Origin: Flagellimonas chongwuensis
GTDB lineage: Bacteria > Bacteroidota > Bacteroidia > Flavobacteriales > Flavobacteriaceae
Length of the DNA stretch: 64,000 nt
NCBI RefSeq assembly: GCF_013376415.1
Contig: NZ_WYET01000001.1
Location: 248,001 to 312,000, forward strand
Reading direction: 5' to 3'
A program made the position numbers and the translations under genes. This document shows positions 8,542 to 19,825 of this stretch, one piece after another (the stretch's first letter is position 1; each line of letters starts with the position of its first letter). The notes below the pieces were generated by a model. The model worked only from the letters and a program-made list of their open reading frames with translations. It did no database searches and was not told the DNA's origin.

Positions 8542-9999
8542 TTATTTCTTCTGTTCCTTTGGAAAATCTATGGTAAATACGGTGCCTTTTCCAACTTTTG
8601 AAGTAAAGGTAATGGTTCCTCCATAGTTTTCCACAATGTTCTTTACCATGCCCAAACCTAGACCGGTTCCACTAGACTTGGTGGTAAATTTGGGCTCAAA
8701 AATCCGGTGTTTGTTCTCATCTGGAATGCCCAGTCCGTTATCGGCAACGGAAATTTTTACCCTATCGCCCACGGTTGCCACGGTTACCAAAATTCGTGGG
8801 CTTTCCACGTCCGGAATGGCCTGGATGGCATTCTTGACCAAATTGGTAATCACCCGTATCAATTGGGTGCGGTCCAATTTGGCCACCACTTCCTCTTCGT
8901 CCGTGATGAAGTGAATGTAATCCTCATTGAAAATTTCCAACGCCAACTTTACCACTTTTACCACATTCAAGGTCTCGTTCTGCTGGGCGGGCATATCCGC
9001 AAAGCTGGAAAAAGCGGTGGCAATGTTGCTCATGGTATCGATTTGTTGGATCAAGGTCTTGGAGAACTCCTTTACCTTTTTCTGAATTTCCGGGTCGGTG
9101 GGGTCGAACTTTCGCTCAAAACTCTGAACGGTAAGACGCAATGGGGTCAACGGATTTTTGATTTCGTGCGCCACCTGCTTCGCCATCTCGCGCCAAGCCT
9201 GTTCACGCTCGCTACGGGCCAGTTTTACCGCGCTTTCTTCCAACTCATCAATCATTCGGTTATAGGAGTCCACCAGTTTACCTATTTCTTCCCCAGGGCT
9301 TTCCAAATATATTTTCTCGTTCTGACGGGTCAGGTTGGTACGATACATCTTGTCCGATATGGTCTGAAGTGAGCGGGTAATATATTTTGATATAAAATAA
9401 GCCAGTATAATGGCCACGAGCAGCATCAAAATATAGACCATGGCCAGCCTAAAAAGAAACTCCTTGAGTTCCATATTGTTGAAGGTATTATCCTCAAAAT
9501 AAGGAAGGTTCAAGATGCCGATGGGTTTAAATTTAAGGTCGTAGATATACGTATAGATGGCCTGATAGTTGTCCCCCGCCGCTCTCTTTTCTTCAACGAA
9601 CTTGGTTTCCCCACTTTCCCTTAAATAATTCAGCACTTCGGCATCCAGGCATGTAGCGATTGAATTGGATTCGAAAGTAGGTCTGGAGCTTTTAATCAAA
9701 TTTCCTTCTAAATCATAAATGTTGAAGTTCACATTTTGAATGCTGGCAATCTTATATATATCCTCGCTAAAAATAAGATGGAGGTTTTCCGTTGAGATCG
9801 GGTAAGTTGTCTCTTTGAGTGTATAATTGATACTCTTGATGAGTTGCTCTTCCTTACGCTCCAGTCTTTCGTTATGGTAATCGTTGCCTTGCTCCTTATA
9901 CTGATATACCGTTACCCCTGCAATCAATACAGAAGCGACCACCACCAAAGTGATCATGGCGACAAATATGCGGGAACGTAAGGAGAGTTTTCCTAACAA
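8542..9999 (-). CDS. Membrane sensor histidine kinase (HAMP, NtrY-like)
   Basis: 485 residues starting at TTG 9999; an in-frame stop lies four codons upstream and the first internal ATG (Met15) would cut into the first membrane helix. Order: TM1 (about 11-33), periplasmic sensor region (about 35-182), TM2 (about 184-205), HAMP (206-260), HisKA with HEIKNPLTPLRL (His278), and HATPase with N box (NLVKNAIQA, 386-394), G1 (DNGLG, 420-424) and G2 (GTGLGLG, 444-450). The HEIKNPLTP phosphorylation motif is typical of NtrY-type kinases. No response regulator is encoded next to it, so its partner is elsewhere. Likely in an operon with hemJ upstream and the hydratase downstream. Confidence 0.9.
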   Translation of the reverse strand: MLGKLSLRSRIFVAMITLVVVASVLIAGVTVYQYKEQGNDYHNERLERKEEQLIKSINYTLKETTYPISTENLHLIFSEDIYKIASIQNVNFNIYDLEGNLIKSSRPTFESNSIATCLDAEVLNYLRESGETKFVEEKRAAGDNYQAIYTYIYDLKFKPIGILNLPYFEDNTFNNMELKEFLFRLAMVYILMLLVAIILAYFISKYITRSLQTISDKMYRTNLTRQNEKIYLESPGEEIGKLVDSYNRMIDELEESAVKLARSEREQAWREMAKQVAHEIKNPLTPLRLTVQSFERKFDPTDPEIQKKVKEFSKTLIQQIDTMSNIATAFSSFADMPAQQNETLNVVKVVKLALEIFNEDYIHFITDEEEVVAKLDRTQLIRVITNLVKNAIQAIPDVESPRILVTVATVGDRVKISVADNGLGIPDENKHRIFEPKFTTKSSGTGLGLGMVKNIVENYGGTITFTSKVGKGTVFTIDFPKEQKK

Positions 10000-10049
10000 A
10001 TTTGCTAGATTTTAGAGTTAAATTTAAGCAATTATCGAGCCAAAAAAGT

Positions 10050-10595
10050 TTAAGCATTGGGGTTTCTATCCCGTACCTTTTTGTACCACCTTATGCCCAG
10101 CATCAACAAAATCATAAGGGCAAACATGCCCACTATCCCATAAATCCAATTGAAAGCACTTTTTAGAATCACTAAAAAAACCACAGCAAAAAGGATTATA
10201 GTGGCCACCTCGTTCCATATCCGCATAAACTTGGAGGTGTATTTGACCTCATTGCGCTGCAATTGCTTAAAAATTTGATGGCATTTAAAGTGGTACACAA
10301 ACAGCAAGAGCACAAACACCAGTTTGACATGCATCCATGGTTGCTGTAACCATCCTGGCATCAAAATCAACAACCAAATTGCGGTAATCGTACACAAAAC
10401 GGCCGATGGCCATGTAATGATGTACCAAAGCCGCTTGGTCATCAACTTTAATTGTTCGGATAAAATCTCTTTATCGGGGGATGGCTTTTTCCAAGCTTCG
10501 ATATGGTAGATGAACAGTCTGGGAATGTAGAACAGACCCGCGAACCAGGTCACCACAAATATGAGATGCAACGATTTTATATAGGGATACAACAA
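10050..10595 (-). CDS. hemJ: Protoporphyrinogen IX oxidase HemJ
   Basis: 181 residues, four or five transmembrane helices, with the HemJ (UPF0093) signature SLHLIFVVTWFAGLFYIPR and the following RLFIYH (His10, Arg26, His31). HemJ oxidises protoporphyrinogen IX to protoporphyrin IX in the inner membrane, the step between HemF and HemH, both encoded elsewhere in this window. The start is TTG 10595 (followed by a second TTG); no ATG or GTG fits. It begins only 18 bp after the stop of the large BNR protein gene and precedes the sensor kinase, so it seems embedded in an operon of unrelated genes. Confidence 0.87.
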   Translation of the reverse strand: MLYPYIKSLHLIFVVTWFAGLFYIPRLFIYHIEAWKKPSPDKEILSEQLKLMTKRLWYIITWPSAVLCTITAIWLLILMPGWLQQPWMHVKLVFVLLLFVYHFKCHQIFKQLQRNEVKYTSKFMRIWNEVATIILFAVVFLVILKSAFNWIYGIVGMFALMILLMLGIRWYKKVRDRNPNA

Positions 10596-10613
10596 TTGCT
10601 CGGTTTTTACAAT

Positions 10614-13600
10614 TTACATCCGAATGGCACCTATGCCATTCTCCCAAAGTTTGGCGTTAAAATTAGGTATTTCTGTATTCATAAGGGACTCCGCTCTTCT
10701 TTTTAATACAATCCATTGTGCGTCCAGCTCTGCTTTTCTATCTTTTGATGGTTGATTAATCTGTGGCAAGGCGCTATTGCTATGGTTCATTACAAACAGG
10801 TATTCCGCCGTAAACTTGTTGGGGAAATTTTCTACATCGTCATAGGCTTGCGATTTGCGTTGGACCATTTCTTCGTCCCACTCCTTTAATTTATCGAGCA
10901 AAGCTTGGCCTTCTTCTTTCAATTCCTGATTATCCAAATCCTTCAAAAGTTTCTCCAGTTGGCCCTGTGCTTCTTTTAATTTATTGACTTTGTTGTGCAT
11001 ATCGGTCAGGTTGGCTTCAAAATCTATCATGATATCATGGTGCTCTTCAAACCGCTTTTGGGGAACATCGGTGTTCGGCATAGGAACAACACTTCCTTGG
11101 GTAGTAACAACTTTATCACCTGCCTTAAGATGCATAGTGTAAATTCCTGGCGGAACTTTATGTCCAGAAAAATCTGCCTCAATATATACCCCGGGCACAC
11201 CAGGGACAATAGGGGTTTTTAAATCCCAAACAAAACGATTAAGCCCTTTATCCGTTCCCAAAACCGGTTTTGGAGGCGCCCCTCCTCCATTGTGCGGGAT
11301 ATAATTTTCATCTTTCTTGGAGGTAAAGCTTCGGACCAATTTGCCCTGTGCATCGATTATTTCCATAGTTACCTCCGTGGAATCAATTTTTTGCGGAAGG
11401 TTATAATAAATCACCATGCCATTGGCCGGGTTGACACCTTCAAAAGAACTGGTTCCGGTCACACTTTTTGAAGAACTATTGAGTTGACTTCCCCAATTCC
11501 CGTGAATCGCTTCCTCTGGCTTATAAATTTTCAATTCATCAGTGATTCCCTTGTATTGAGAAAGCAGGTTGATGTTGTCCAAAATCCAAAAACTCCTTCC
11601 CGATGTTGCCACAATCAAATCCCCTTCGTGGGCCTTAAGGTCAGTAATGGGAGTCTTGGGCAAGTTCAGTTGTAACGGCTCCCATTTTTTACCATCGTTC
11701 CATGACACGTAAAGTCCCTTCTCCGTACCCGCATACAATAACCCTCTTTGCTCCTTATCCTCACGAACGACTCGAGTAAAGGCCCCATAGGGGATTCCCT
11801 CGCTGATGTTGGCCCAGCTTTTTCCGTAATCCGTGCTCTTGTACAGTCCGGGGGTGTAGTCGTTGAACTTATATCTTGTAGTGGCAATGTAAAGGGTGCC
11901 TGGGTCGTGTGGTGATACTTCTATGGCGTTCACCAAACATTCCTTTAATCCTTTGGGTGTGATGTTTTCCCAAGATTCTCCACCGTTTTTTGTTATGTGT
12001 ACCAAACCATCATCACTACCTGTGATCAAAACACCTGCTTCGTGAGGTGATTCCAACAGATAGGCCAAAGTACCGTAGTTCTCCGCACCAACGGCCTCGT
12101 TGGTGTATGGCCCCCCCCCTTTTCCTTGTAATTCATCCTGATCACGGGTAAGGTCTGGCGATATTTCCTCCCAAGTGACTCCATTATCCCTAGTCCTAAG
12201 CACCAATTGTGCTCCATGATAAAATGTTCCTGGTTCATGCTTGGACCAAATGATGGGCGCATTCCAATTGTACAGATATTTCATGTCGCGAGCGTCGCGT
12301 CCCAAATATTGAATGGGGGCCGCCATCACGTTGCTGGACATTTTGGATTCCATGTCCAACAGTTCAATGGTTCCCAAATAACTTCCGCCCACTACATACC
12401 GTGGATCATCTGGGTCAAAGGCCAAAAACGCACTCTCGCCCCCAGCAGAATAGTGCCAGTCCTCTTGGTTGATGCTCCATCGACCTACGGAAAGGCTTGC
12501 AATTTTTACGGAAGTGTTGTCCTGCTGTCCTCCGTAGATATTGTAAGGAAAAAGATTGTCCGTATTGATACGGTAAAACTGGGCGGTGGGCATATTGTCC
12601 TGAAGCGTCCAATTCTCTCCATAATCGAACGAAATGGTTGCGCCGCCATCATCCGCCAAAAGAATGTTTTTAGAATTATCCGGATTGATCCATAGGTCAT
12701 GGGTGTCTCCATGAGGAACGGAAATGGTCTCCCAAGTTTTGCCACCATCTTCGGAACGGAACATGGATGCACTCAAAACATACACCGTATCCTCATCATT
12801 GGGGTCTACAAAAACCTCAATATAATACCATGCGCGCTGCACCAAGCGGTTATCTCCGCTTACCATGTGCCAACTATCCCCTGCATCATTGGAGACGAAT
12901 AGACCTCCCTTATCTTGATTGGAGTCGCTTTCAATCAGTGCATACACTTTATCTGAATTTGCTGGACTTACCGCTATGGCCATTTTACCTTTTTCTTCCG
13001 GAAGGCCATTGGTCATCTCTTTCCACGTGCTTCCGCCATCGGTGCTTTTATACAAACCACTTCCGGGTCCACCACTTATTACTTTGTTAGGTTTGCGTTG
13101 GTGTTCCCACATGGCAGCATATAGTACCAATGGGTTGTTAGCATCCATTGAGAGTTCTACGGCGCCCGTACCTTCATCCACATACAAAATCTTCTCCCAC
13201 GTTTTTCCAGCATCCACGGAACGGTATACCCCTCGTTCTTCATTTGGGGCGTACAGTGCCCCTTGAGCAGCTACGTAAACAATATCAGGATTGTTCGGGT
13301 GGATTATGATCCGCGAAATATGCTGTGTCTTTTCAAGGCCCAACTTGATCCATGTTTTTCCTGCATCGTTGGATCTGTACATACCATCTCCATAAGAGGT
13401 CATTACTCCCCTCGGGGCATGCTCGCCCATGCCACAGTACACAATGTTGGGACTGGACTGGGACACGGCGACCGCACCCACGGAACCCATTTCAAAAAAT
13501 CCGTCCGAGATATTTTCCCATTGCCCACCCGCATTGGTGGTTTTCCAAAGACCGCCTCCCGTAGTGCCCATATAATAGGTCAAAGGGTCGCCCACTACAC

Positions 13601-13739
13601 CACTTGCGGTTACGGAACGCCCACCTCGAAATGGGCCAATGTTCCTGAATTTCATGGGTTCAAAATAATCGTTGGCGGTCTGTGCAAAAGTGAGGGTTCC
13701 AAGAACCGCACTCAGCAAAAAAAGAAATCCTTTTTTCAT
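10614..13739 (-). CDS. Exported BNR/VPS10-type propeller protein (glycosyl hydrolase-like), copy 1
   Basis: 1,041 residues with a Sec signal peptide ([20 protein letters not shown]). The N-terminal 680 residues contain many Asp-box units (for example [36 protein letters not shown]), the mark of sortilin/VPS10-like tandem beta-propellers. A linker and an Ig-like segment follow (about 750-890), then a helical, charge-rich C-terminus (about 900-1030). Databases often call such proteins glycosyl hydrolases, but I see no catalytic proof. Paralogue of the next gene at 13820. It lies at the head of a minus-strand run (hemJ, kinase, hydratase). Confidence 0.87.
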   Translation of the reverse strand: MKKGFLFLLSAVLGTLTFAQTANDYFEPMKFRNIGPFRGGRSVTASGVVGDPLTYYMGTTGGGLWKTTNAGGQWENISDGFFEMGSVGAVAVSQSSPNIVYCGMGEHAPRGVMTSYGDGMYRSNDAGKTWIKLGLEKTQHISRIIIHPNNPDIVYVAAQGALYAPNEERGVYRSVDAGKTWEKILYVDEGTGAVELSMDANNPLVLYAAMWEHQRKPNKVISGGPGSGLYKSTDGGSTWKEMTNGLPEEKGKMAIAVSPANSDKVYALIESDSNQDKGGLFVSNDAGDSWHMVSGDNRLVQRAWYYIEVFVDPNDEDTVYVLSASMFRSEDGGKTWETISVPHGDTHDLWINPDNSKNILLADDGGATISFDYGENWTLQDNMPTAQFYRINTDNLFPYNIYGGQQDNTSVKIASLSVGRWSINQEDWHYSAGGESAFLAFDPDDPRYVVGGSYLGTIELLDMESKMSSNVMAAPIQYLGRDARDMKYLYNWNAPIIWSKHEPGTFYHGAQLVLRTRDNGVTWEEISPDLTRDQDELQGKGGGPYTNEAVGAENYGTLAYLLESPHEAGVLITGSDDGLVHITKNGGESWENITPKGLKECLVNAIEVSPHDPGTLYIATTRYKFNDYTPGLYKSTDYGKSWANISEGIPYGAFTRVVREDKEQRGLLYAGTEKGLYVSWNDGKKWEPLQLNLPKTPITDLKAHEGDLIVATSGRSFWILDNINLLSQYKGITDELKIYKPEEAIHGNWGSQLNSSSKSVTGTSSFEGVNPANGMVIYYNLPQKIDSTEVTMEIIDAQGKLVRSFTSKKDENYIPHNGGGAPPKPVLGTDKGLNRFVWDLKTPIVPGVPGVYIEADFSGHKVPPGIYTMHLKAGDKVVTTQGSVVPMPNTDVPQKRFEEHHDIMIDFEANLTDMHNKVNKLKEAQGQLEKLLKDLDNQELKEEGQALLDKLKEWDEEMVQRKSQAYDDVENFPNKFTAEYLFVMNHSNSALPQINQPSKDRKAELDAQWIVLKRRAESLMNTEIPNFNAKLWENGIGAIRM

Positions 13740-13783
13740 GGTGATGGTTGGTTGTAAATAAATTGGTGCAATCGGTAAAAGTG

Positions 13784-13813
13784 AAAAAGCCCCTATGAAA
13801 ACATAAGGGCTTT
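13784..13813 (-). terminator. Rho-independent terminator between the two BNR genes
   Basis: On the minus strand AGCCCTTAT pairs with ATAGGGGCT (one wobble) and is followed by TTTTTC. It directly follows the stop of the upstream BNR gene (13820), so the two paralogues are separate transcripts. Confidence 0.75.
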
Positions 13814-13819
13814 GTAAAA

Positions 13820-16800
13820 TTATTCTTCGATGCTCAAATAATCCAATTTGAGTTGATTGAATTCGTTGTTGAACGCAGCTATCTCCTGATCAATCAAGGT
13901 ATCAAAAGTACTTAACTGCTCATTGATCTTAGCTGTCATTTCATTTTTGACTGCAATGTCCTGCTCCGTTGGCGGGAAATCGTCTATGGAAACCAAACTG
14001 TTCAAGTGAGCCAACTTATTGGTCAATTTAATAGGGAAGTTCAATGGATCTTGGTTACTTCTGTTCTGTGTTTGATAGAGTTGCTTCTCTATCGAGCCAA
14101 ATTCTTCCTTCATTTTTTCGGCTTTCTCTACCAAAGCTTTGGTTGCCTCATCATCTTTGTACTTTTTGATGAACTCATCCAACTTACCATTGATGGCTCT
14201 GATTTTTTTTATGGATTGATGCGCCCTGTCCACGGTCTCGTTCACTTCGGTGATGAAGTCGTACTGCTTTTGCATGTCGGCAGCGGTGACCTCCGCCCTT
14301 GGGTCGGGAAGAATGGTAAAGTTTTCCGTTTGGGTGTCACCATTGACATTCAAGGTAACTTTATATGTTCCCGGCACCGCTTTTGGTCCACTCAAATTGG
14401 CCCACCACAAAATCATACCGTCCAATCGTTCGGCACCCTTACCGCGCGTGTCCCAAACATAGGTATTACCTCCTTTTTTGGCTTCCAATTTTTTGCCCTT
14501 TTCTTTAGAATAGGTGCTATAGGTTTCCAAGGTGTCCCCGTTCATTTTTGTGTAGGTCAGAGCAATACTGTCCTTCTCGGAGAAGTCTTTCAAATAAAAA
14601 TGGGTGATTACACCGTTTTCCAAATTCTCACCTTCTGTTTTTGACGGCCTTCTAGCTGCTCTTCCCTTAGTTCTGTAGCTATCCCTTGGTTTGTACAAAA
14701 TGGCATTGGCAGATTTTTTTGCATCATCCAACTGATGAAGTACCGTAAGGTCATCGATAACCCAGATACTTCTACCTTGTGTGGCCACTATCAAATTATC
14801 ATCCTTAATGGTCAAATCTGTAATTGGAACAATGGGCAAGTTCATTTGGAACTTTTCCCAATGGGCCCCATCGTTAAAAGAAATGTACATTCCCGTTTCG
14901 GTTCCAGCATACAACAACCCTTTTCTTTTAGGGTCCTCTCTTACCACACGGGTGAAGTGCTCATCTTCGATTCCATCGGTGATTTTGGTCCAAGTTTTAC
15001 CATAATCGGTAGTTTTATAAAGATATGGTGTAAAGTCACCCAATTTATATCGGGTTGCGGCTACATAACAAGTTCCTTCATCGAAAGCGGAGGGCTCGAT
15101 GCTGTTGATCATATTCCACTCCGGCATACTTGGCGGGGTTACATTTTCCCAGGTCTGTCCACCATCTTTGGTAACATGTATTAGACCATCATCGCTCCCT
15201 ACCCAAAGTAGACCTTCTTTCAAAGGGCTTTCATTAGCTGCAAAAATTGTACAGTAATATTCTACACTTGTGTTATCCTGTGTGATGGGTCCACCACTCG
15301 ACACCAATTTTGTAGGGTCGTTACGAGTCAAGTCATCGCTCAACAATTCCCAGCTTTGTCCTTCGTTGGTCGTCATATGGACATGGTTGGAAAAGGTATA
15401 AAGCTTATTGGGATCATGCTTGCTGAACATAATAGGGAAGTTCCACTGAAAACGGTACTTCATCCCTTCGGCACCATGGCCCATAGGGTTGTCCGGCCAC
15501 ACGTTAATGGCCCGTGTTGTATTTTTGGCATGGTTGACCCTCGTCAACAATCCGCCGTAGCTACCACCATAAACAATATCGTCATTGGTCGGATCAACGG
15601 CAATGTGCGCCGATTCGCCTCCCGCTGTTTCCTCCCAATCATCCTCACCTATGGAACCATCGTCACTTCTGTAGTTGATCCTAAGGGTCGAGTTATCTTG
15701 CTGGGCTACGTAAATTCTATAAGGAAACGCATTATCAGTGGTAACCCTGTAAAATTGGGCCGTAGGCTGGTTGTTCATGGTACTCCATGTTTCACCTCCA
15801 TCATAACTTACCTGTGCTCCACCATCATCGGCCATTACCATACGCTTAGAGTCTTCCGGCGCAATCCATAGATCATGGTGGTCTCCATGCGGCGCATTGG
15901 ATGATTCGAATGTTTTTCCACCATCGGTACTTTTGTGATAACTTACGTTCAATACATACACAACATCTTCGTTCTCGGTATCCGCATAAATTCTTGTGTA
16001 GTACCAAGCACGTTGCCTTAGGCTCCTATCACTATTGATTAACGCCCAGGTCTTACCTCCATCCTCGGAACGATATAACCCTCCTTTTTCCTTGTTTTCC
16101 ACCATGGCCCAAACTCTGCTGCTATTTTGAGGGGATACGGCCACACCTATTATTCCCAAAGTGTCGGTAGCAAAACCTTCATTCTTGGAAATTTCGGTCC
16201 AGGTTTCACCGCTATCGGTACTTTTCCAAAGAGCAGAGCCTTCGCCCCCACTGTTCAAGCTATAAGGTGTACGCTCTATTCTCCATGTGGAGGCGTACAT
16301 GATTCTTGGGTTGTTTGGGTCAAACGTCAAGTCGACCGCTCCTGCCATATTGTTGGCAAAAAGCACTTTTTTCCATGACTCTCCGCCATCGGTACTTTTA
16401 TATACACCTCTTTCGTCGGTAGGTTTATATAGATTGCCCATTACAGCAGCATACACAATATTATGATTCTTTGGATGGATTCTCATTCGGGAAATGTGAC
16501 GGCTTTTGTCCAAGCCCAACGATTTCCATGTTTTTCCGGCATCCTCAGATTTCCATACACCATATCCGGATGATACGTTACCACGAACGGTCTGTTCCCC
16601 GCCACCTACATAGATTACGTTATGGTCACTTTGGGCCACCTCAACGGCACCGATACTTCCTCCAAAATAACCATCGGAGACATTGTCCCAAGTAAGTCCA
16701 CCGTCCATGGTCTTCCAGACACCACCTCCTGTAGCTCCAAAATAATAAAGATCCGGTTCACCGGGCACACCGGCAACTGTTCCGGAACGTCCTCCTCGAA

Positions 16801-16954
16801 ACGGTCCTATCAATCGATACTCTAAACTTGAATAAAGTTCTTCGGGGTATTCGGGCGAACTTTGTTTCTTGTTCCTGCGCTGAGAATGAGCAGGGGAAAT
16901 AAATAATGTGGTGGCAAGCAAAAGCATACCAATTTTGAAAAAGCAAGTCTTCAT
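13820..16954 (-). CDS. Exported BNR/VPS10-type propeller protein, copy 2
   Basis: 1,044 residues, signal peptide [20 protein letters not shown] then [10 protein letters not shown]. It has the same architecture as the neighbouring gene: opening motif [17 protein letters not shown] (copy 1 has [17 protein letters not shown]), Asp boxes ([40 protein letters not shown]), an Ig-like segment and a helical tail. The length and order conservation shows tandem duplication; sequence has diverged widely so it is old. Expected in the periplasm or on the cell surface, substrate unknown. It is divergent from the DUF1080 gene with about 107 bp between starts. Confidence 0.87.
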   Translation of the reverse strand: MKTCFFKIGMLLLATTLFISPAHSQRRNKKQSSPEYPEELYSSLEYRLIGPFRGGRSGTVAGVPGEPDLYYFGATGGGVWKTMDGGLTWDNVSDGYFGGSIGAVEVAQSDHNVIYVGGGEQTVRGNVSSGYGVWKSEDAGKTWKSLGLDKSRHISRMRIHPKNHNIVYAAVMGNLYKPTDERGVYKSTDGGESWKKVLFANNMAGAVDLTFDPNNPRIMYASTWRIERTPYSLNSGGEGSALWKSTDSGETWTEISKNEGFATDTLGIIGVAVSPQNSSRVWAMVENKEKGGLYRSEDGGKTWALINSDRSLRQRAWYYTRIYADTENEDVVYVLNVSYHKSTDGGKTFESSNAPHGDHHDLWIAPEDSKRMVMADDGGAQVSYDGGETWSTMNNQPTAQFYRVTTDNAFPYRIYVAQQDNSTLRINYRSDDGSIGEDDWEETAGGESAHIAVDPTNDDIVYGGSYGGLLTRVNHAKNTTRAINVWPDNPMGHGAEGMKYRFQWNFPIMFSKHDPNKLYTFSNHVHMTTNEGQSWELLSDDLTRNDPTKLVSSGGPITQDNTSVEYYCTIFAANESPLKEGLLWVGSDDGLIHVTKDGGQTWENVTPPSMPEWNMINSIEPSAFDEGTCYVAATRYKLGDFTPYLYKTTDYGKTWTKITDGIEDEHFTRVVREDPKRKGLLYAGTETGMYISFNDGAHWEKFQMNLPIVPITDLTIKDDNLIVATQGRSIWVIDDLTVLHQLDDAKKSANAILYKPRDSYRTKGRAARRPSKTEGENLENGVITHFYLKDFSEKDSIALTYTKMNGDTLETYSTYSKEKGKKLEAKKGGNTYVWDTRGKGAERLDGMILWWANLSGPKAVPGTYKVTLNVNGDTQTENFTILPDPRAEVTAADMQKQYDFITEVNETVDRAHQSIKKIRAINGKLDEFIKKYKDDEATKALVEKAEKMKEEFGSIEKQLYQTQNRSNQDPLNFPIKLTNKLAHLNSLVSIDDFPPTEQDIAVKNEMTAKINEQLSTFDTLIDQEIAAFNNEFNQLKLDYLSIEE

Positions 16955-17061
16955 TTTTAAAGTGTTGAGTTAGTCAGCTTTAAATGTAGTGAAAAAGACA
17001 CAAAAAAAGTTGTTCAATATTTTGTACTTTAACCCAGCTTATTTAAACCTAAAACTAAACA

Positions 17062-17850
17062 ATGCTTAAATTTTTAAAGGTCGCCATTTTGATTCTGGCG
17101 ATAACCGCCTGCAAAAATCAAACAAACAAAAAAGAAGAAACAGCAATCCCAGAGCCCGAAAAGGAAGAATTAGAATGGACCTATCTTTTTGATGGCTCCA
17201 GTCTGGAAGGCTGGCGAGGGTACGGGATGGACTCCCTGCCCCCTGGATGGACCATACGGGACAGTATCCTCACTTTTGATACCGAACTTGGACTGGAACA
17301 GGACTATACCGGTGGAAAGGATATTATTTACGGAGCCGAAGAGTTCGATAACTTTGAACTATATCTGGAGTGGAAAATTCCCGAAGGGGCCAATAGCGGG
17401 ATCTTTTATCATGTCAAAGAAGGGTATGATGGTCCTCCCGTGGTTGCACCGGAATATCAAATTATAGATGATGAAAACTATGCCAACATCCACGACTTGA
17501 CCGGGTACAACTCTCAATTTGGTGCAGAGCACCCGGAACTGCTCCAAGATTGGCAAAAAACAGGGGCCGATTACGCCATGCACACGGCTGATGAATCCCA
17601 GAAAAACTTAAACCCCGTCGGTGAATGGAATTCTTCAAAAATCATATTTACTCCCGAAAAGGTGGAACATTGGCTCAATGGCAAAAAATTATTGGAGTTT
17701 GTCCCTTGGTCAGAAGAATGGAATACTAAAAAATCATCGGGCAAATGGGACAACGCCCCTGATTACGGAAAATTTAAAACAGGCTACATTGCACTTCAAG
17801 ATCATTCGAGCCCCATTTGGTTCAGAAACATAAAAATTAAAAAACTATAA
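17062..17850 (+). CDS. DUF1080 (3-keto-disaccharide hydrolase) lipoprotein
   Basis: 262 residues. Lipobox Cys17 (AITACKNQ) shows a lipoprotein. The mature domain is the DUF1080 concanavalin-like fold: LFDGSSLEGWRGYG near the start, EFDNFELYLEWKIPEGANSGIFYHV in mid-protein, and IALQDHSSPIWFRNIKIK at the end. Members act on 3-keto-glycosides produced by Gfo/Idh/MocA oxidoreductases. The next gene, 11 bp downstream, encodes exactly such an oxidoreductase, which supports the pairing. Which sugar is used cannot be told. Confidence 0.9.
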   Translation: MLKFLKVAILILAITACKNQTNKKEETAIPEPEKEELEWTYLFDGSSLEGWRGYGMDSLPPGWTIRDSILTFDTELGLEQDYTGGKDIIYGAEEFDNFELYLEWKIPEGANSGIFYHVKEGYDGPPVVAPEYQIIDDENYANIHDLTGYNSQFGAEHPELLQDWQKTGADYAMHTADESQKNLNPVGEWNSSKIIFTPEKVEHWLNGKKLLEFVPWSEEWNTKKSSGKWDNAPDYGKFKTGYIALQDHSSPIWFRNIKIKKL

Positions 17851-17860
17851 CCTCCAGACC

Positions 17861-19285
17861 ATGAACAAAAGAGAATTTTTAAAGAAAAGTAGTGTAGGTG
17901 CGCTTGGTATAATGCTGGCACCTTCCATTTTAAAGGCAGGATTTCCAAAAGATAAACTTAGAACCGCCCATATCGGTGTCGGTAACATGGGAATGGAGGA
18001 TTTAAAGGCGGTTTCTTCCCACAGCGCCGTTGAGGTCATTGCGTTATGTGATGTGGATGCCATCAATTTATCCACGGCCCACAAAATGCATCCTGGCGCA
18101 CGTATCTTTTTTGATTACCGTGCCATGTTGGAGGAAATGGGGGATGAAATCGATGCAGTAATCGTATCCACCCCTGACCATACACATGCGCCCGCTTCTT
18201 TGATGGCGATGAATATGGATAAACCTGTGTATTGCCAAAAACCGCTGACCCATTACGTATCCGAATCAAGGGAAATGAAGAAAGTGGCCGCCGAAAAAGG
18301 TTTGATCACCCAAATGGGCATTCAGGTACACTCTTTTTACGATTACAAATTGGCCACATTGTTGATTCAATCTGGAATAATCGGAAAAGTACATACCGTG
18401 CACGCATGGTCTCCCAAAAACTGGGGATATGATGGCCCATTGCCAGAGGGAGAAGATCCTGTACCGGAACAATTGGATTGGAACCTTTGGCTGGGAACAT
18501 CAAAACAACGTCCCTATAAAGCTGATATGTACCATCCCGGAAATTGGAGAAAATTGATGGACTACGGCTGTGGCACTTTAGGCGATATGGGAGTTCATAT
18601 TTTTGACACTCCTTACAATGCCCTTAATCTGGATGTGCCCAGAACCATTAAAACAGAGTGCAGACCGACCAACGGATTCGGTTTCCCTGAAAAAAATACC
18701 GTAACCTACGAGTTTCCAGGAACCGAATACACCGGAAAATCCCTAAAATGGGTTTGGTATGATGGCCCCGGAGCACCAGAAATGCACGAAGACCTTTTGT
18801 TGCCGGGAATGGAAATGAAAAAAGATAAAGATACCTCCAAGAAAGGAAGCGAAACCAATATTTCCTTGGATGCAGGGGTAGCTGGCGAAAACGAATTGCC
18901 AGAACAAGGGGCTATGTTCGTAGGGACGAAAGGACGATTATTGTTGCCCCACTTTATGCAGTTACCTAAAAAGATTGTTCGTGGCAAATATGTGGACATC
19001 TCCAAAGAAATTGCCAAGGTATCCGAAGAGCATAATTTGGGGGAACCTATCCGGAATTATGCTACCGAAGGGCCAAAGCACTACCACCAATTTGTAGATG
19101 CTTGTTTGGGCAAGGGGGAAACCACGGCACCATTTGATTATGCCGCCAGATTGACCGAAACCATTCTTTTAGGGACCATTGCAGGAAGATTCCCAGGGGA
19201 AACCTTGCATTGGAATGCAGAAACGGCTCAATTCCAAGAAGAAAAGGCAAACAAATATTTGTCCGGAGACTATCGAGATTTTTAA
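17861..19285 (+). CDS. Exported Gfo/Idh/MocA family oxidoreductase
   Basis: 474 residues. The leader MNKREFLKKSSVGALGIML is a Tat-like signal with KR in place of RR. Rossmann GVGNMG (39-44); the catalytic EKP is QKP here (126-128), a frequent variant. GTLGDMGVHIFDTP matches the C-terminal fold. It is related to, but clearly distinct from, the protein at 2673-4097 (EKP, perfect RR). Translated 11 bp after the DUF1080 gene, so the two probably form one functional unit: C3 oxidation of a glycoside followed by cleavage. Function beyond that is inference. Confidence 0.9.
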   Translation: MNKREFLKKSSVGALGIMLAPSILKAGFPKDKLRTAHIGVGNMGMEDLKAVSSHSAVEVIALCDVDAINLSTAHKMHPGARIFFDYRAMLEEMGDEIDAVIVSTPDHTHAPASLMAMNMDKPVYCQKPLTHYVSESREMKKVAAEKGLITQMGIQVHSFYDYKLATLLIQSGIIGKVHTVHAWSPKNWGYDGPLPEGEDPVPEQLDWNLWLGTSKQRPYKADMYHPGNWRKLMDYGCGTLGDMGVHIFDTPYNALNLDVPRTIKTECRPTNGFGFPEKNTVTYEFPGTEYTGKSLKWVWYDGPGAPEMHEDLLLPGMEMKKDKDTSKKGSETNISLDAGVAGENELPEQGAMFVGTKGRLLLPHFMQLPKKIVRGKYVDISKEIAKVSEEHNLGEPIRNYATEGPKHYHQFVDACLGKGETTAPFDYAARLTETILLGTIAGRFPGETLHWNAETAQFQEEKANKYLSGDYRDF

Positions 19286-19303
19286 AAAGACAATGAACAG
19301 ATA

Positions 19304-19825
19304 ATGCCAACAAACCAAGAATATTGGTTAAGTGGCCCGGTGCCCCGTATACCTCCTCTTTTGCAACCTGCGGCGCACGCCCTGTTGCAATCGGTTCGTG
19401 AAATAAAGACCTATCTAACGGATTTTCCCGAAGACCATCTTTGGGAAAATCCATTTGATCGCGCTTCGGTCGGATTTCATTTACGCCATATTACCGGTGT
19501 CCTGGACCGTATGCTCACCTATGCGGACAACAAAGGATTGACCGAGGAACAATTTCATTATCTCAAAAATGAGGGCAATGGAGAAGGAGCTTCTTCTTCC
19601 CAACAATTAATAGCTGATTTTGAATCAAAAGTGGACGAAGCTCTGGACTATTTTAAAAATACACCAGAATCCATACTAACTGAAGAACGTTTTGTGGGGC
19701 GCAAAAAATTGCCCTCAACGGTAATCGGATTGTTGTTCCATGCCGCAGAGCATAGCCAGAGGCACGTTGGGCAATTATTGGTGACGGCGAGTGCCATAAA
19801 AGATCAATTGTTTCGTAATGAGTAA
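19304..19825 (+). CDS. DinB family protein
   Basis: 173 residues forming a four-helix bundle of the DinB/YfiT type. Metal-ligand histidines are visible: GFHLRHITG (His59, His62) and LFHAAEHSQRHVGQ (His146, 150, 154). DinB-fold proteins include bacillithiol S-transferases (BstA), a possible link to the bacilliredoxin at 729, though this protein could equally have another thiol-related or unknown role. It is 18 bp after the oxidoreductase gene and overlaps the following peptidase gene by 8 bp. Confidence 0.85.
   Translation: MPTNQEYWLSGPVPRIPPLLQPAAHALLQSVREIKTYLTDFPEDHLWENPFDRASVGFHLRHITGVLDRMLTYADNKGLTEEQFHYLKNEGNGEGASSSQQLIADFESKVDEALDYFKNTPESILTEERFVGRKKLPSTVIGLLFHAAEHSQRHVGQLLVTASAIKDQLFRNE

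Noticed and set aside
12207..12695. Antisense frames within the two BNR genes
   Set aside because: They are shadows of 1,040-codon genes whose domains and signal peptides are clear.
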